17,500 bases of DNA, taken from contig VIGQ01001766.1 of assembly GCA_009663005.1 (NCBI GenBank), positions 12,501-30,000 on the forward strand. The letters run 5' to 3'. This DNA comes from Actinidia chinensis. Its lineage: Eukaryota > Streptophyta > Magnoliopsida > Ericales > Actinidiaceae. The notes below the pieces were generated by a model. It ran no database searches. It was not told the DNA's origin and worked only from the letters and a program-made list of their open reading frames with translations. Both the position numbers and the translations under genes were made by a program. This document shows, one piece after another, positions 1 to 9,789 of this stretch. Numbering within the stretch: position 1 is the first letter of the stretch; each line of letters begins with the position of its first letter.

Positions 1-600
1 GCCAGCATTAAATGCCCTAAAAATAGCCGTTCTGATTTGATCCCAGCTATTGGATCTGTGATTTGGACATGCCACATTGCAGATTCAAAAATTTCGGTCG
101 TGAACTGTGGGGTCCATACCCAATTTAAACTCGGTCGATCGAACTTCAAGTTAGAGTCATCAATGGCCTTGATTTCCATGATTGCTTAGAGGCTCTATTT
201 TGTCTTTTGACTTTTGCTAGCTCTCAATTTCGATTGTGCTTTGGAACACGGCCGTACATATTGACTTCGGTCAACCGAAGTTAGACTTCGGTCGTCTATC
301 ACTGCCAATTCCAGAAAGCACACCATTTTGGCAACTTGAGAGTTCTGACATTCGCTTGTGCTTGACTTCCGCGCGTACGAGATGTGGGTCTCTCCTTTTT
401 TTTTTGAAACTGTGTTCGACCGAATGGTACGTAGCAGGTCGGTTCTATTAACTAAAATTCCAAAGGAGCATTGAGTATTTTTCTTGGAAAACTTTGGTTG
501 AGGCCTATAGGCTTCGGCATCAAGGTCGGTTGACTTGAACTGTGACAGCAAGCTTGTTTGCTGATTTCAGTTAAACCAGTTCATTGTCAAGTTGTCACTT
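1..600. repeat. Intergenic stretch with dispersed TCGGTCGA/CGACCGAA motifs
   Basis: No gene is supported here. Related motifs recur: TCGGTCGATCGAA at 131-143, CTTCGGTCAACCGAAG near 265-280, CTTCGGTCGTC near 285-295, TTCGACCGAA at 415-424 and GGTCGGTT near 438 and 524. This pattern is typical of repeat-derived plant DNA. A minus-strand open frame of 118 codons overlaps it but shows no domain, is rich in K, S and R, and follows the repeat motifs, so I treat it as chance. The family is unknown. The motif resembles the CGACCTAA array at 6205-6496, but I cannot show common origin. Confidence 0.4.
264..281. repeat. Short perfect inverted repeat
   Basis: ACTTCGGT and ACCGAAGT face each other across a 2-base CA centre, giving an 8-bp stem. 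A further ACTTCGGTCG lies immediately to the right. It could be a protein-binding site, a replication-slippage product or part of the surrounding repeat; the sequence alone does not decide. Confidence 0.6.
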
Positions 601-1130
601 TGAAATTTTAGTGTTAAAAAAAACAATTTATATTAATTTTTTTAGCTTCAATGACATTAATTTTGAACTTTGTGGAAACTTTCAATTATATTTTTAATAA
701 TGTGCAAGGCCCCATATTAAAACCACTTTTGTTTTTCCTTTTACCAATGATTTTCAATAAAAAAGGTTAAATTTCTATGACTAGTTTTAACCAAATGTAA
801 TCATCAAAATTAAAACATTATTCAACAGTAACATAATTACAACAAAGAGAAAGAATATTGTGAAGGTTTACTCTCTTTGCCACTAAATATTCTACAATCA
901 ACCTTTGCCCAAACTTCTTGTTTAAATACGAGCCCTCAAGATTAAAGATCCAAGTATTATCTTAGCACATTAAAAGTAAAAGTTGTAGTGGAGCTCACCA
1001 AGTCTAAAGGAGCAAATATGCACTTTAAAAGTACAATTTCACAATGTGAATCTTGGATCCATACTATCTTGCTCAATTTCATAGGATACTCTTCCATCCC
1101 TCTCTTAAGCATATTCATTTGAATCTCTCT
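600..1130. other. AT-rich intergenic DNA, no gene seen
   Basis: I see no open frame of note, no splice-bounded exon, no RNA gene and no clear terminal repeats. Runs of A and T dominate. Confidence 0.6.
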
Positions 1131-1262
1131 TTACCTGCCACCATTTTTCATTTGTGGATAAAGAGAACTTGATAAATCTTCATCACAAACAGCTATGGAT
1201 TTGAGAACAATCTCCTCCACAATTGAGAATGATATTTTAACTCTGCCACCTAGCTTATATGT
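1131..1262 (-). pseudogene. Unrecognised coding-like remnant
   Basis: A 43-codon minus-strand frame lies between two stops and has a balanced, protein-like composition, including the pieces KISFSIVEEIVLKSIAVCDE and DLSSSLYPQMKNGGR. Coding-like wording seems to continue downstream on the minus strand in another frame (MEEYPMKLSKIVWIQDSHCE, about 1030-1100), which suggests one ancestral coding segment broken by frameshifts. There is no start codon, and I do not recognise the family. It may be a captured gene fragment or part of a transposon. Short AT-rich frames can look protein-like by chance, so confidence is low. Confidence 0.2.
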
Positions 1263-1479
1263 TTAGGTTTGTAATTGACCTCTTCTAAAAAATCTTGCAA
1301 GTTTAGAAGGCCATATTTGATAACAGATTTCAACCATTGGAATTGAAGTAAGAAACCAAACCCCTTATGGCGATTCCTAATCCTCCATTTTTTGGGCATT
1401 GACAGTACCATTGGACTAATAGTTCAGAGTTAGTTTTGCACTGAACATGGTTACAGTGGGCCCGCAGGACTAATAGTTA

Positions 1480-1745
1480 ATTCTACCTCAAAAATATGTT
1501 ATCAAACGTGCCTAATAGTGTTTTCATTGGGATATCTTGGTAATAACTCATATTTGGAAGCTGGCAAAAGTGAAAGCTCAGAAACAAGATTGGTAGTTCA
1601 AAAAAATATCTATTCGATCTCCAAAAAACTGAAAAATGTTATTTTATGCTTAAAAAGGCAATTGCAAATAGTCTCAAAAGCGCTTTTTTGGAGTGAGAAG
1701 ATGAGAAGCTGCTTTAAAGCAATCATAAACAACACAATCTGATAA
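1480..1745. mobile_element. MITE-like non-autonomous element remnant
   Basis: The stretch contains GTTATCAAACGTGCCTAATAG near 1498-1518 and AAAGCGCTTTTTTGGAGTGAGAAG followed by GAAGCTGCTTTAAAGCAATC near 1678-1728. Phrases such as 'tatcaaacgtgc', 'agcgcttttt' and 'gaagctgctt' recur in short non-autonomous DNA elements of many eudicots (recalled, not searched). I could not define terminal inverted repeats or a target-site duplication. The 74-codon plus-strand frame inside has no recognisable domain. Confidence 0.3.
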
Positions 1746-1914
1746 GGTCAGTGTTCTTTTAGCCAGCGTTGGATTGTTTTTATATGTTCTGTAGACTAGT
1801 AGTAGTTATTTAGTAGTCAGTGCTTCAAGTTTAAACTGTTATAAAGTGCTTTGGTTTAGTGCTTTGAATTTTATGTACTAAAAAAAAAATATATTACATG
1901 CCTTCTCAGTTTGT

Positions 1915-2038
1915 CAACAAGACCTCAAGTGATTGTTAATAAATAGGCTGATCATCAGGAAATTAACTTGACGGGAGAACAATGTTGTCCTAAAAAAAAC
2001 CCCGTTCGTTCGCACTTACAAACTAATTTATTTGGTTA
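1915..2038. repeat. Dispersed repeat, copy 1 (partner at 12015-12140)
   Basis: Read on the plus strand this aligns with 12015-12140. Shared blocks in the same order are GGAAATTAA, GGAGAACAATGTTG against GGAGGAACAATATTG, and CCGTT..G..CAC.TACAAA.TAATT. It abuts the outer edge of the left copia LTR. It could be the terminal part of that LTR or an older repeat into which the copia element landed. The right-hand partner lies more than 1 kb from the other LTR copy, which favours the second option. Confidence 0.5.
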
Positions 2039-2042
2039 AGAC

Positions 2043-2692
2043 AAAAACCAATTAGAAAACTCATGCCATCGGATAGATTCTTGGAAAAGTGTTGGTTTTT
2101 TCTTTACCATAAACAAAAAGTTTCAAATAAGAATTGTAGAAATTCTTTAAACACAGAAAAGAAGAAGAAAGAACTAAATGTAAATAATGACAACTTACAA
2201 AATTAATTAGGGAACATTAATTGATAAGGCGGGGGGGGGGGGAGGGGGGGCAGCCTGAATTAAATCAGGAGCCTTAAGTCTTTGACGAACCAGCACTGGT
2301 ACTCACAGAATATGTGTAGACTCCTAGGATACAACACTTCCTCTTCTGTGTATACTCCAAATCAGAGATAATGGAAGACCTCTCTCTCTCTAAAAATGTA
2401 TACTAAAATGCAAATTAATGTTATGCAATTTTTTAGCACTTTCATCTCTATTTTTAATGTCCCTAAATGATGAATAATTCATCGCACTCTTAGAAGAAGA
2501 TATGGTGCCTTTTGGATGATCAATCTTTAGAAGAGGCCATAAGTACCCATTCAGTCAGAAAAGCACCATTTGGCATAATCCTTAAATATTGTGATCATTT
2601 GTAAGGAAAGAAAAATTCAAGAAAAAAAGTGTAATTTTCCTTTGTAATTTGAGAAACATTTTCTCAATGTCAAATTGATCCAAATTCTAACA
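2043..2692 (-). mobile_element. Ty1/copia LTR (3' LTR of the minus-strand element)
   Basis: The right edge reads on the minus strand TGTTAGAATTTGG, directly preceded by a polypurine tract, which is the usual 3' end of a plant copia element. The whole segment aligns co-linearly with 10277-10957 (for example the GATAAGGCGG, CTCTCTCTCTAAAATG and TTGTGATCATTTG blocks), about 80% by eye with many small indels. The left edge is approximate: similarity fades near 2043 and I could not fix the terminal CA. It carries an unusual G run at 2231-2250. The LTR would supply promoter and polyadenylation signals for the element. No target-site duplication could be confirmed. Confidence 0.75.
2231..2250 (+). 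repeat. Homopolymer G tract
   Basis: Twelve G, one A, then seven G. The matching place in the right LTR copy (near 10468-10476) reads GCGGGAGGCCTGG, so the tract is a private expansion of this copy or a base-calling artefact. It could form a G-quadruplex. Confidence 0.85.
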
Positions 2693-2704
2693 ATCTCCCA
2701 CATG
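2693..2704 (-). promoter_or_regulatory. Polypurine tract of the copia element
   Basis: The minus strand reads CATGTGGGAGAT, immediately followed by the LTR start TGTTAGAA. The 'GTGGGAGATTGTTAG' signature is the common plus-strand primer and LTR junction of plant Ty1/copia elements. It fixes the orientation (minus strand) and the inner boundary of the 3' LTR. Confidence 0.8.
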
Positions 2705-2779
2705 TAATGAAAATTGATTGGGTATAGGTGCATGAAATGCACATCCTAAGATAGAGAGAAATAGAGAAATTATCGCATC

Positions 2780-5151
2780 GAAAAAAGTAGATTTCAGCTT
2801 GAACCTTCCTTAGTGACATACTATCGGATTACTCGCCAACACAGTGAACATGGCGCCTTGAACTGTCCAACTTTGAGTGTAACCAAGACAATAATATGCA
2901 CACGATATTATCCTTAGAATTTTACATAATTTATAGAGTAACTTCCTTAGAGAGAAGTTATTTACTGGTATTGTGGTCTGATAACAATTAATGTCTAGAC
3001 TTACCATTATACAATTTACTTTTACTTTGTACCTTCCTTGCAAATTACGATTGACTATCATATGTATACACATTAATAGCACAAGTTTGGACCATTTGGA
3101 ATATCTCTAAAATTATTTTAATCCATTCAGCCTCTTCTCCGGCTTTATCTCGACATAAACTTGCTTCCATAGTAGATTTGCATGTTGTTTAGAGGATTTC
3201 CAGGATACTGCAGCAAAGCACCTCCAATAGTAAAAAACATAACCACTCATGGATTTAGAGTCTTTATAAGTTTGAGATCTATTGTATCACATATTCCGCA
3301 AGTACTACAGTATCTCTAGAATAAAATAATCCAAGTTTTGCGTATACGAGATACCTTCAAACTTAAATTATTTATTTTCAAGATTATCTCTATAATTACT
3401 AGTAATCTACTCAATTTACTTCCCGCAAAGTAATATCAGGTCTTCAGTACAATTAATTAAGTTTATTAGACTGCTATAATCCTTGAGTATAACAATTGGG
3501 ATACTGCTTCTCTAGTAGTCTTTGTTATATGTAATTTACATCTATCAAAGGGATTTTGTTGCTTTTTTTTCATCCCCATCCTTGCCAATTTCTCTAAAAT
3601 TTTAATTCACATATGTAAATTTTGACAAGAATATCCCTTCAGGTGTTCTTTCGATTTTAATTTCAGAATTACTCAACACATCAAGATCCTTCATGTCAAA
3701 CGTTTGACATTAAAAGATTTTTTTAAGTAGATGTGATCATGTAATTATTACTTCCAATTTATATATCATATATAATACAAACCAATAATGACATAGCCGT
3801 TTTCAGTATTTTTTACATATACACATTTATCACATTATGATTTTGAAATCATGACATTGTCAATTTTTCAATCGCCATTGTTTAGGTGTTGGTTTTATCT
3901 ATAAAGGGATTTTATAAAGTTACACACCTTTGTTTTTCTCATTTCCAGGAGCTGAAACTCTCGGGTTGCTCCATGTAAATTTATTCTTCTAATTTCCATT
4001 TAGGAGGCTGTCTTCCATCCATTTGATGAATTTTCAAATTGTTTATAGCGAACAAAGCTATTAACAGTCTATGGAATGTATTCTTGTAACAGAGAGTAGT
4101 ATCGAAATAATCAAGTCTCCTCATTTTGTCTATAACCTTTTACTATAAAGTCCGCCTTTTATTTATCATAAACCCATCAACTTTTAATTTTCATTTGAAA
4201 ATTTCACTATATCCAAGTGTTTATTTCCATTTCCAGGAGGAAGATCCACAATTCCCAAGTGTGATTTTGAAGAATTGATTTTATTTCACTATTTAACCGT
4301 TTTTTTCTATTGAGTACTCCTAGACAAGACTTCGCTTCTCTAACCTTTAAACACGGCTCACTTTCCATAAGATTAATTTCTAACATTTGAAACCACAGAC
4401 TTATAATTTTGCTCTTTTACTTTGTCTTATTATTATTTCCTATTTAGATTATGTGTTTTGATTCATCTATCTCCTCATGAGTTTTTTTTTTGATGAATTC
4501 ATTTTTCGTACTTTTTATAGGGAATACATCTCAAATAAATAGGCATTTCTTGACTCTATGATAGTATTCTCATGTATAATCAAACTTTTTATGATTTTTA
4601 TACTAGAAATCTATATACAAACTACTATTTTGTGGCATATCCAATAAAACACAATCCACCGTTTTTAAAACAAATCCTAACTTTCTTAGGAGCATGTAGA
4701 TAACCTAGTCAAGACACCCCACACTTCGAAAATTATTTAAAGGAAGCCTCTCTTCTTTCCATAATTCATAGGGAGTCTTGTCTAATTTCTTATGGGCATC
4801 TATTTAGAATATGAGTTGTTGGTTAAAACCAAACCGCTTCTCCCCCCCACAAGTATGTGGGAAGTCCAATAACTTTTCAATAAAGCATCCATCATTTCTT
4901 TTACAGTTCTATTTTTCTTTTCATCATCAGCAATTACATTGAATTGAGAAGAAATATGGTGCAGTCTTGTTGTATAATACCATTTTTGTGCACTAATTCT
5001 TTAAATGAACGACTCATATTTACCATCTCTTTCACTTCTTAGAACTTTAATATTTTCGCTTTTTTCCGCTTTGCTTTTGAAAAATCTTAAATTTTTTAAT
5101 AGTCTCTCTCATCTTTACTTCTCATTAAGTAGATAACAAAATGGAGTCAAT
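2780..5151 (-). pseudogene. Degenerate Ty1/copia pol: integrase (3' part), reverse transcriptase, RNase H
   Basis: Reading the minus strand leftwards from 5151 and allowing frame changes gives the canonical copia order. Integrase: FVIYLMRSKDE (about 5110-5145), THILNRCP (about 4795-4822) with LPTYLWG just before it (about 4843-4865), and LCFIGYATK (about 4631-4660). Reverse transcriptase: DYFDTT (about 4096-4113), NNLKIHQMDG (about 4018-4050), IYMEQPE (about 3963-3985), a decayed YVDD box near 3760-3790 and GSNNYMITST (about 3728-3757). RNase H: a SGYVF-like and TMEAS-like region at about 3130-3290. Integrase joins element cDNA into the host genome; reverse transcriptase and RNase H make that cDNA. 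Stops and frameshifts occur throughout, so no functional protein is possible. The 5' part is displaced to the right of the insertion at 5152-7299. Confidence 0.88.
5147..5151. repeat. Left target-site duplication of the LTR-like insertion
   Basis: TCAAT directly before TGTCACG. Its partner after the right end is TCATC at 7300-7304; three of five bases match. The duplication is imperfect, so the support comes mainly from the continuity of the integrase reading. Confidence 0.5.
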
Positions 5152-5301
5152 TGTCACGCCCCGGTCAATCAAGACCCGGCTACGTAGAGCAAAAATTCAA
5201 ATGCGAAAAGTCAAACTACATACATGATGTATACGTCCATTACATCATAGTAACGAAAACTAACCCTCCCGTGGAATCATACTCTCCATGAGCTATCAAA
5301 G

Positions 5302-5334
<33 letters not shown>

Positions 5335-5700
5335 CACCGGGCCAAAAGAAATAATACAATTCCCAAAATATCCCACTAACATGTTTATTACCAAAAAACA
5401 ATAACCTACGGACCCCCACGTGCCTCACGATTCGGATAACTCTCGGTACCTGAAATTCATTTAATAGTAAAGGTGAGTTACCTTCAAAAGATTTAAATAT
5501 ACTTGAAATCTCAAGCCAAAATCATATACATAGTTTATATGGTGAAACATGATGCAAAATATATTATGCTTTTATTCCATCAAAATATACTTTTTCAATC
5601 CGTAATTTCACACAATCATCCACCGTTTACCATACTCCTTTGAATGACAACCTAGGCCATTTTTAACCAACCTTATGCACTAAGCACGTGAGACAACCCC

Positions 5701-5921
5701 CATCCCGGACTTTCCAAAACCGTGGGCTATGACATTACCTCCGTATCGTTGCCATCTAGGACTTTTCTTTTTGGTCAACTTCTGGACTTTCAAACATCAC
5801 CGTGGGCTATGACTTTCCTCCGTACATTTGCCACTAGGACTTATTTTCCGTCAACTCACTTCCCGGGCTTTCACCGTGGGCTAATGACATTTCCTCCGTA
5901 GCGTGCCCATCTAGGACTTTA
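5701..5921. repeat. Three-unit tandem repeat, about 75-80 bp period
   Basis: The core CGTGGGCTA(A)TGAC recurs at 5721, 5801 and 5875, each followed by TTNCCTCCGTA and then CCA(T)CTAGGACTT, and preceded by a GGACTTTC or GGGCTTTC block. Spacing is 80 and 74 bases. The array lies inside the 5152-7299 insertion and belongs to that family's LTR. Confidence 0.85.
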
Positions 5922-6204
5922 AATCTCAGCTTATTCTAAGCCATCTTATTCCGACATAATCTAAGTCCGTGTCATTCTCCAAAACCATTCCAAATTTACA
6001 CGTCCCAATATATATCACGATTACATTCGCTAAAAGCTTTTTTATTAAACGACATAATAATACATAAATCTCATCACCATTATAATAGTCAATTATTGAA
6101 TCATGCAATGCATTTATTATAAACAAATGCTCAAGGAAATCTATGAAGGTTTCACACAATCTAAAATTTAATTTGATATCCGTTACAATAGCAAATGTCA
6201 CTAT

Positions 6205-6496
6205 TAGTTCGACCGGATTGACGACCTAAAGTGAACTTAGAATGACTAAAAGTGAATGTTAGGACGACCTAAGTTGTCATCCTAAAGTGAAGTTAGGACG
6301 ACCTAAAATGAACTTAGTTCGACCTAAGTTTGATCAGAAAGAATTGTTGCGACCTAATGAAGTTAGGTTCGACCTAAGTTGTTTATTCTAAAGTGACTTA
6401 GGACGCCTAAAATGAAGTTTAGGTCGACCTAAGTTTGATCAGAAAGATTTTGCTGATGACCTAAAGTGAAGTTAGTGTCGACCTAAGTTGTCATCT
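6205..6496. repeat. Higher-order minisatellite built on CGACCTAA
   Basis: GACCTAAG/GACCTAAA recurs about every 20-35 bases, alternating with (A)AGTGAAGTTAGG. A higher-order unit is visible: 6266-6370 and 6371-6479 share the order GACCTAAGTTGT..., CTAAAGTGA.., CCTAAAATGAA, GACCTAAGTTTGATCAGAAAGA, GACCTAA...GAAGTTAG; a third copy starts at 6480 and breaks off near 6496. Units are 105 and 109 bases. It lies inside the LTR-like insertion. Confidence 0.85.
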
Positions 6497-7299
6497 AATT
6501 TCAGGTTTAATCCTCCTGCGTCATCAAAATTCTAAATCTCAGAACTTTAAACACTTTTTAAGCATCAATCTTTCATTTAGAGTCCAGACACTCAAAATAT
6601 ACCTAATAACGACATTTAAGCTATCACAACATCAAAGTTAAACCCAACAAGAAACCCCCTTTTTTCAACTTTCATAATATATCACATTTTCCATTTCCAG
6701 TTCAATACTCAAAATAATGTCCTCAATGGACTTTATGTAACTATTGACAACACATCCATGAAACCTCACAACAAGAAAACCCGCTTTTACCTCAAATCCA
6801 AGCAATGAAAAGCTCTCCAACATGGGTGATGCCCCGAAATCTTCCCGAATTCCTCTGATCCTTAATTCTTCTTTTGGCTCAAAAACGAAACCTCGTCGGT
6901 AGATACTTTCTTTCCAAAGACCACTCTCAACCACAACACTCTAACCCACTCAAATCTAAGCTTCAAGATGAAAACCCTAGAGAGAGAAAAGAAGAAGGAG
7001 AAGATGTATAAATGTTAGGAAAAAATAAATGCTAGATATTAATGTTTAAGTTAAGACACCATAATGGCATTTGGGTCTTGGCCTTATTGGCCAAGCACAA
7101 TTTTTAAATAAACCATCTTGGGGCCTAAATTAAACTTGGCCCACTCTCTCACACATCCACTTTCAAGTTCCTTCAAACCCAACTCAATTACATGTCCAAC
7201 TATACCCCCGAATCCCATCACGATACTATACACGTGGCATTGTGATGTCATATATGCATCTTAAATTATCTATAAAAAAAAAATTAAAACCTTACAACA

Positions 7300-7460
7300 T
7301 CATCGATAAAAGTTATGAAATATATTTTATAAACCTCTTATTTGTACTAATTTTAATCACACCACACACATCTATTTAAATTAACTACAAAGGCTTTGTT
7401 GACCTTTGTATAGAGGAAAAGAAGTTTAATATAATTCGTCTACCATACGTAACATTTATC
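7300..7460 (-). pseudogene. Continuation of the copia integrase, N-terminal side
   Basis: On the minus strand at 7333-7375 the frame reads IDVCGVIKISTNKR. After a 2-base slip it reads YFITFIDD at about 7300-7326. This is the start of the copia integrase core (family form HTDVCGP...YFITFIDDYSR), where the aspartate of DVCG is the first residue of the DDE triad. It ends exactly where the insertion begins, and the next codons of the motif are found at 5151 on the other side. Upstream, GKSTK-like wording near 7390-7420 fits the pre-integrase region but is weak. Confidence 0.78.
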
Positions 7461-8017
7461 ACCTTTAATCAAAATCAATTTTGATAAAATAATTATTCAT
7501 AATATAATGTCAATTTTATTTGGCATAATGTCAATTACTATTTTATCAAATAATATAATAGATCATGCTTTCATAAGATCTAATGCGTTACTTAATAATG
7601 ATGTTACAAATTTGCAATATTCATTGCCTACCTTTGAAAATTCAAATTCATTAATTACTTGTAATGGACAATTTCAAAAAAAATCTTAAATATATGAACT
7701 ACTATTTTTTTTCCATGCTATATTTTCATTTCTTTACCTCAATATTATTTGGATTTATAATTTGCGAACCCATGAAAGATGTTGTTTGAAATAACCTCCA
7801 TATAAGCAAACCAGATTTTGGGCTCTAAACTCCATCTTTTGCAAGTGTTCTATTTATGAAACACCTAATCATGCTACCCACAAGCCCTCTCCCCTCATCA
7901 TTATCTTCTCCTGTGAAGACAAACCAACTGTTGCCACTTCGTATAAAACGATGGTTCATCATGGTTCACTTACGTCGATAAACCGTTTCTGGCGCCTCTC
8001 ACATCTTTGACTTTCAA
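7460..8017. other. AT-rich DNA, possible decayed copia, no gene
   Basis: The stretch should hold the pre-integrase and protease part of the copia element, but I cannot read a convincing zinc-knuckle or protease motif. A 60-codon plus-strand frame at 7507-7689 is extremely AT-rich and antisense to the expected element, so it is not called as a gene. Confidence 0.4.
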
Positions 8018-8529
8018 TTATAAGCAAGTGATGTTCGCAATCATCTTCTCCAGTTTGTTTTCCAGCCAGACCCCATTGGTCAATACAACCAGAAATAAAC
8101 CACTGTCTTCAACGGTGTCACACATTGAGTCGATACGTGGTGAGATCCTGAGTCGAAGTGAGGCTCAAAACCCAATTCGGGCACTGACGGACCTGGGAAG
8201 AACATATCCGAACCCAATTGATTCTGCATGATGGCGGGTTTATACTCATGCTCATCCTTGATGTCCGCAACCAGTTGCTGCATCCTCAGAACATATATTA
8301 AGTTCCTCACCGAGTTAACTCCCTTTGGTGAATCGAGAGTGAGTACAATACAAGGTTGGGGACAATCCAAATGATTCTCAGTGACCGCGGCAAATGGCCA
8401 TTTTTCCTGCTTGAATGAATTGCGATGATCCATTCCCAGCGGAAAATTTTTGTAACTCTTGTTATCGCAAAGATCACGGTTCGGATTCAATATCTCAGGT
8501 TCACCAGAAGACATAATAATAATACCCAT
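8018..8529 (-). CDS. Unrecognised coding candidate, C-terminal frameshift
   Basis: A 149-codon minus-strand frame begins MGIIIMSSGEPEILNPNRDL and has ordinary protein composition (PFAAVTENHLDCPQPCIVLT, SVRNLIYVLRMQQLVADIKD). After its stop at 8080 a second frame, VVLTNGVWLENKLEKMIAN, continues to a TAA at 8018-8020, so the original product was probably longer and lost its frame near 8085. There is no signal peptide or membrane segment. The AT-rich sequence upstream on the minus strand could be an intron or promoter. I do not recognise the family; it may be a host gene fragment captured between transposon copies or part of a DNA transposon. The local GC content is higher than on either side. 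Confidence 0.35.
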
Positions 8530-9780
8530 GTAATTTGAATTTTTAAACTTTTTTGTTTTCTAAAAAAATTGAATCAATACTTCAATCTTTTAGATTAATA
8601 ATAAACAACACCAAAACCGGTGAAATAATATTCACAAATGGTAAACTTCTCAAATTATTTTGTTCTATCAAACTCAAGACACCCAAATTCAATTTTATGC
8701 AATCTGTCATTTAATAATGGATCACCCCCTTTGGCTTTGGTAGTTAAAATCAGTCATCACATCCTGAATTTAATACCCAAAAGGCACATTCTTTTAGTTT
8801 AAAACCAATAAAACTATAGTCCCACTAAATAATAATTTTTTTTTTTCCACTATCATTAACTACTCAATAAATCTGGGCCATAGATTAGTAAAACCTGTTG
8901 ATCTAGTAGCTTGATAACGCATCTCGCTTTTGGGATAAAAAAAACTCTCTTTTCATCCACATTAAAAATATATATCAAAATCTACATTTTCATACGAACT
9001 ATTTTATCAAAATATCTCATAAAACAATTAACCGATTCAACTTTCAAATTTCTCAATTGAAAATCTAAATAAATCATGAATTCAAAAAATATACACATCA
9101 AAAGTATATATACTAAGCATTCACAGAGATAATTAAAAATAATAATACTTGAATCAAATATCAATAGTCCCGCCATTTAGATGATTACAACCAATGCAAC
9201 CATTTTCAAAACACAATGGTCAGAATCCAAATAAAATAACAGTTTTGTAACGTTTGAAAAACCAGAACGTAAATTGGAAGGGATTCCTCTATGTTGGCCC
9301 ACGGCATGATGCATAAACATATGATTTTCGTTATTATGTTGATAATAACAATACAGAAACAATATCATATGTAGAATAAAAAAGTGGACAGAGAGCAATA
9401 CAATTTTTTTTTTTTTTCACCTGCATGTGCGTGCATTCTAAATTCTAATACGTGATTATTTAGGAATGATGTTAACATATAATAGACAAAAGAAAATTTC
9501 TTGAGCATACAATGGCTCTTCTATAATTTGAAACTTCCTCAGACCTCACTCTATCCAAGAATCCAAATTCAGAAAGGGGAGGAGCTAGTTGCCAGCAAGA
9601 TCATGTACATCCGTGCGAAGACCCAATCCGCACAAAAAATGACACGTTTGAGGACCACAAATAGTCTAAATACCTTTCAAAAAAAAGTAATCTACTCCTC
9701 CCCTAGCAACGCAACATAAAAAAAGGATTCACATCAAACACTTTCTTTTCTAGCCATCTCAACACACCTTCCTTCTCAGC
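8530..9780. other. AT-rich intergenic DNA, no gene seen
   Basis: Several frames of 60-75 codons occur on both strands but all are AT-driven and lack motifs. The part from 9500 to 9780 may be the 3' end of the LINE remnant to its right, which I cannot confirm. Confidence 0.5.
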
Positions 9781-9789
9781 CCCCAAATA

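Larger units (their letters stand above)
5152..7299 (-). mobile_element. LTR-like insertion (probable solo LTR) inside the copia integrase
   Basis: The left end reads TGTCACGCCCCGG and the right end ...CTTACAACA, so the block has TG...CA ends; on the minus strand it starts TGTTGTAAGG and ends GGGGCGTGACA, a terminus I associate with long plant LTRs. The flanks TCAAT (5147-5151) and TCATC (7300-7304) fit a 5-bp target duplication with two mismatches. The strongest evidence is that the copia integrase reading is interrupted exactly here and resumes on the other side. Inside are two tandem arrays (5701-5921 and 6205-6496), a purine-rich GAGAGAGAAAAGAAG stretch near 6980 and GGCCTTATTGGCC near 7080. 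I see no pol or gag and no second LTR, so a solo LTR of a larger, probably Gypsy-type, element is the simplest reading. A 89-codon minus frame at 6665-6934 has no domain I recognise. Confidence 0.72.

Noticed and set aside
195..551. 118-codon minus-strand open frame
   Set aside because: It follows the repeat motifs of that region, has no domain, is rich in K/S/R and has no supporting context; a chance frame is likelier.
6562..6569. Alternative right end of the 5152 insertion (GCA followed by TCAAT)
   Set aside because: It matches the left target sequence perfectly, but the copia integrase does not resume there, whereas it does at 7300.
7507..7689. 60-codon plus-strand frame
   Set aside because: Very AT-rich and antisense to the copia remnant; no coding character.
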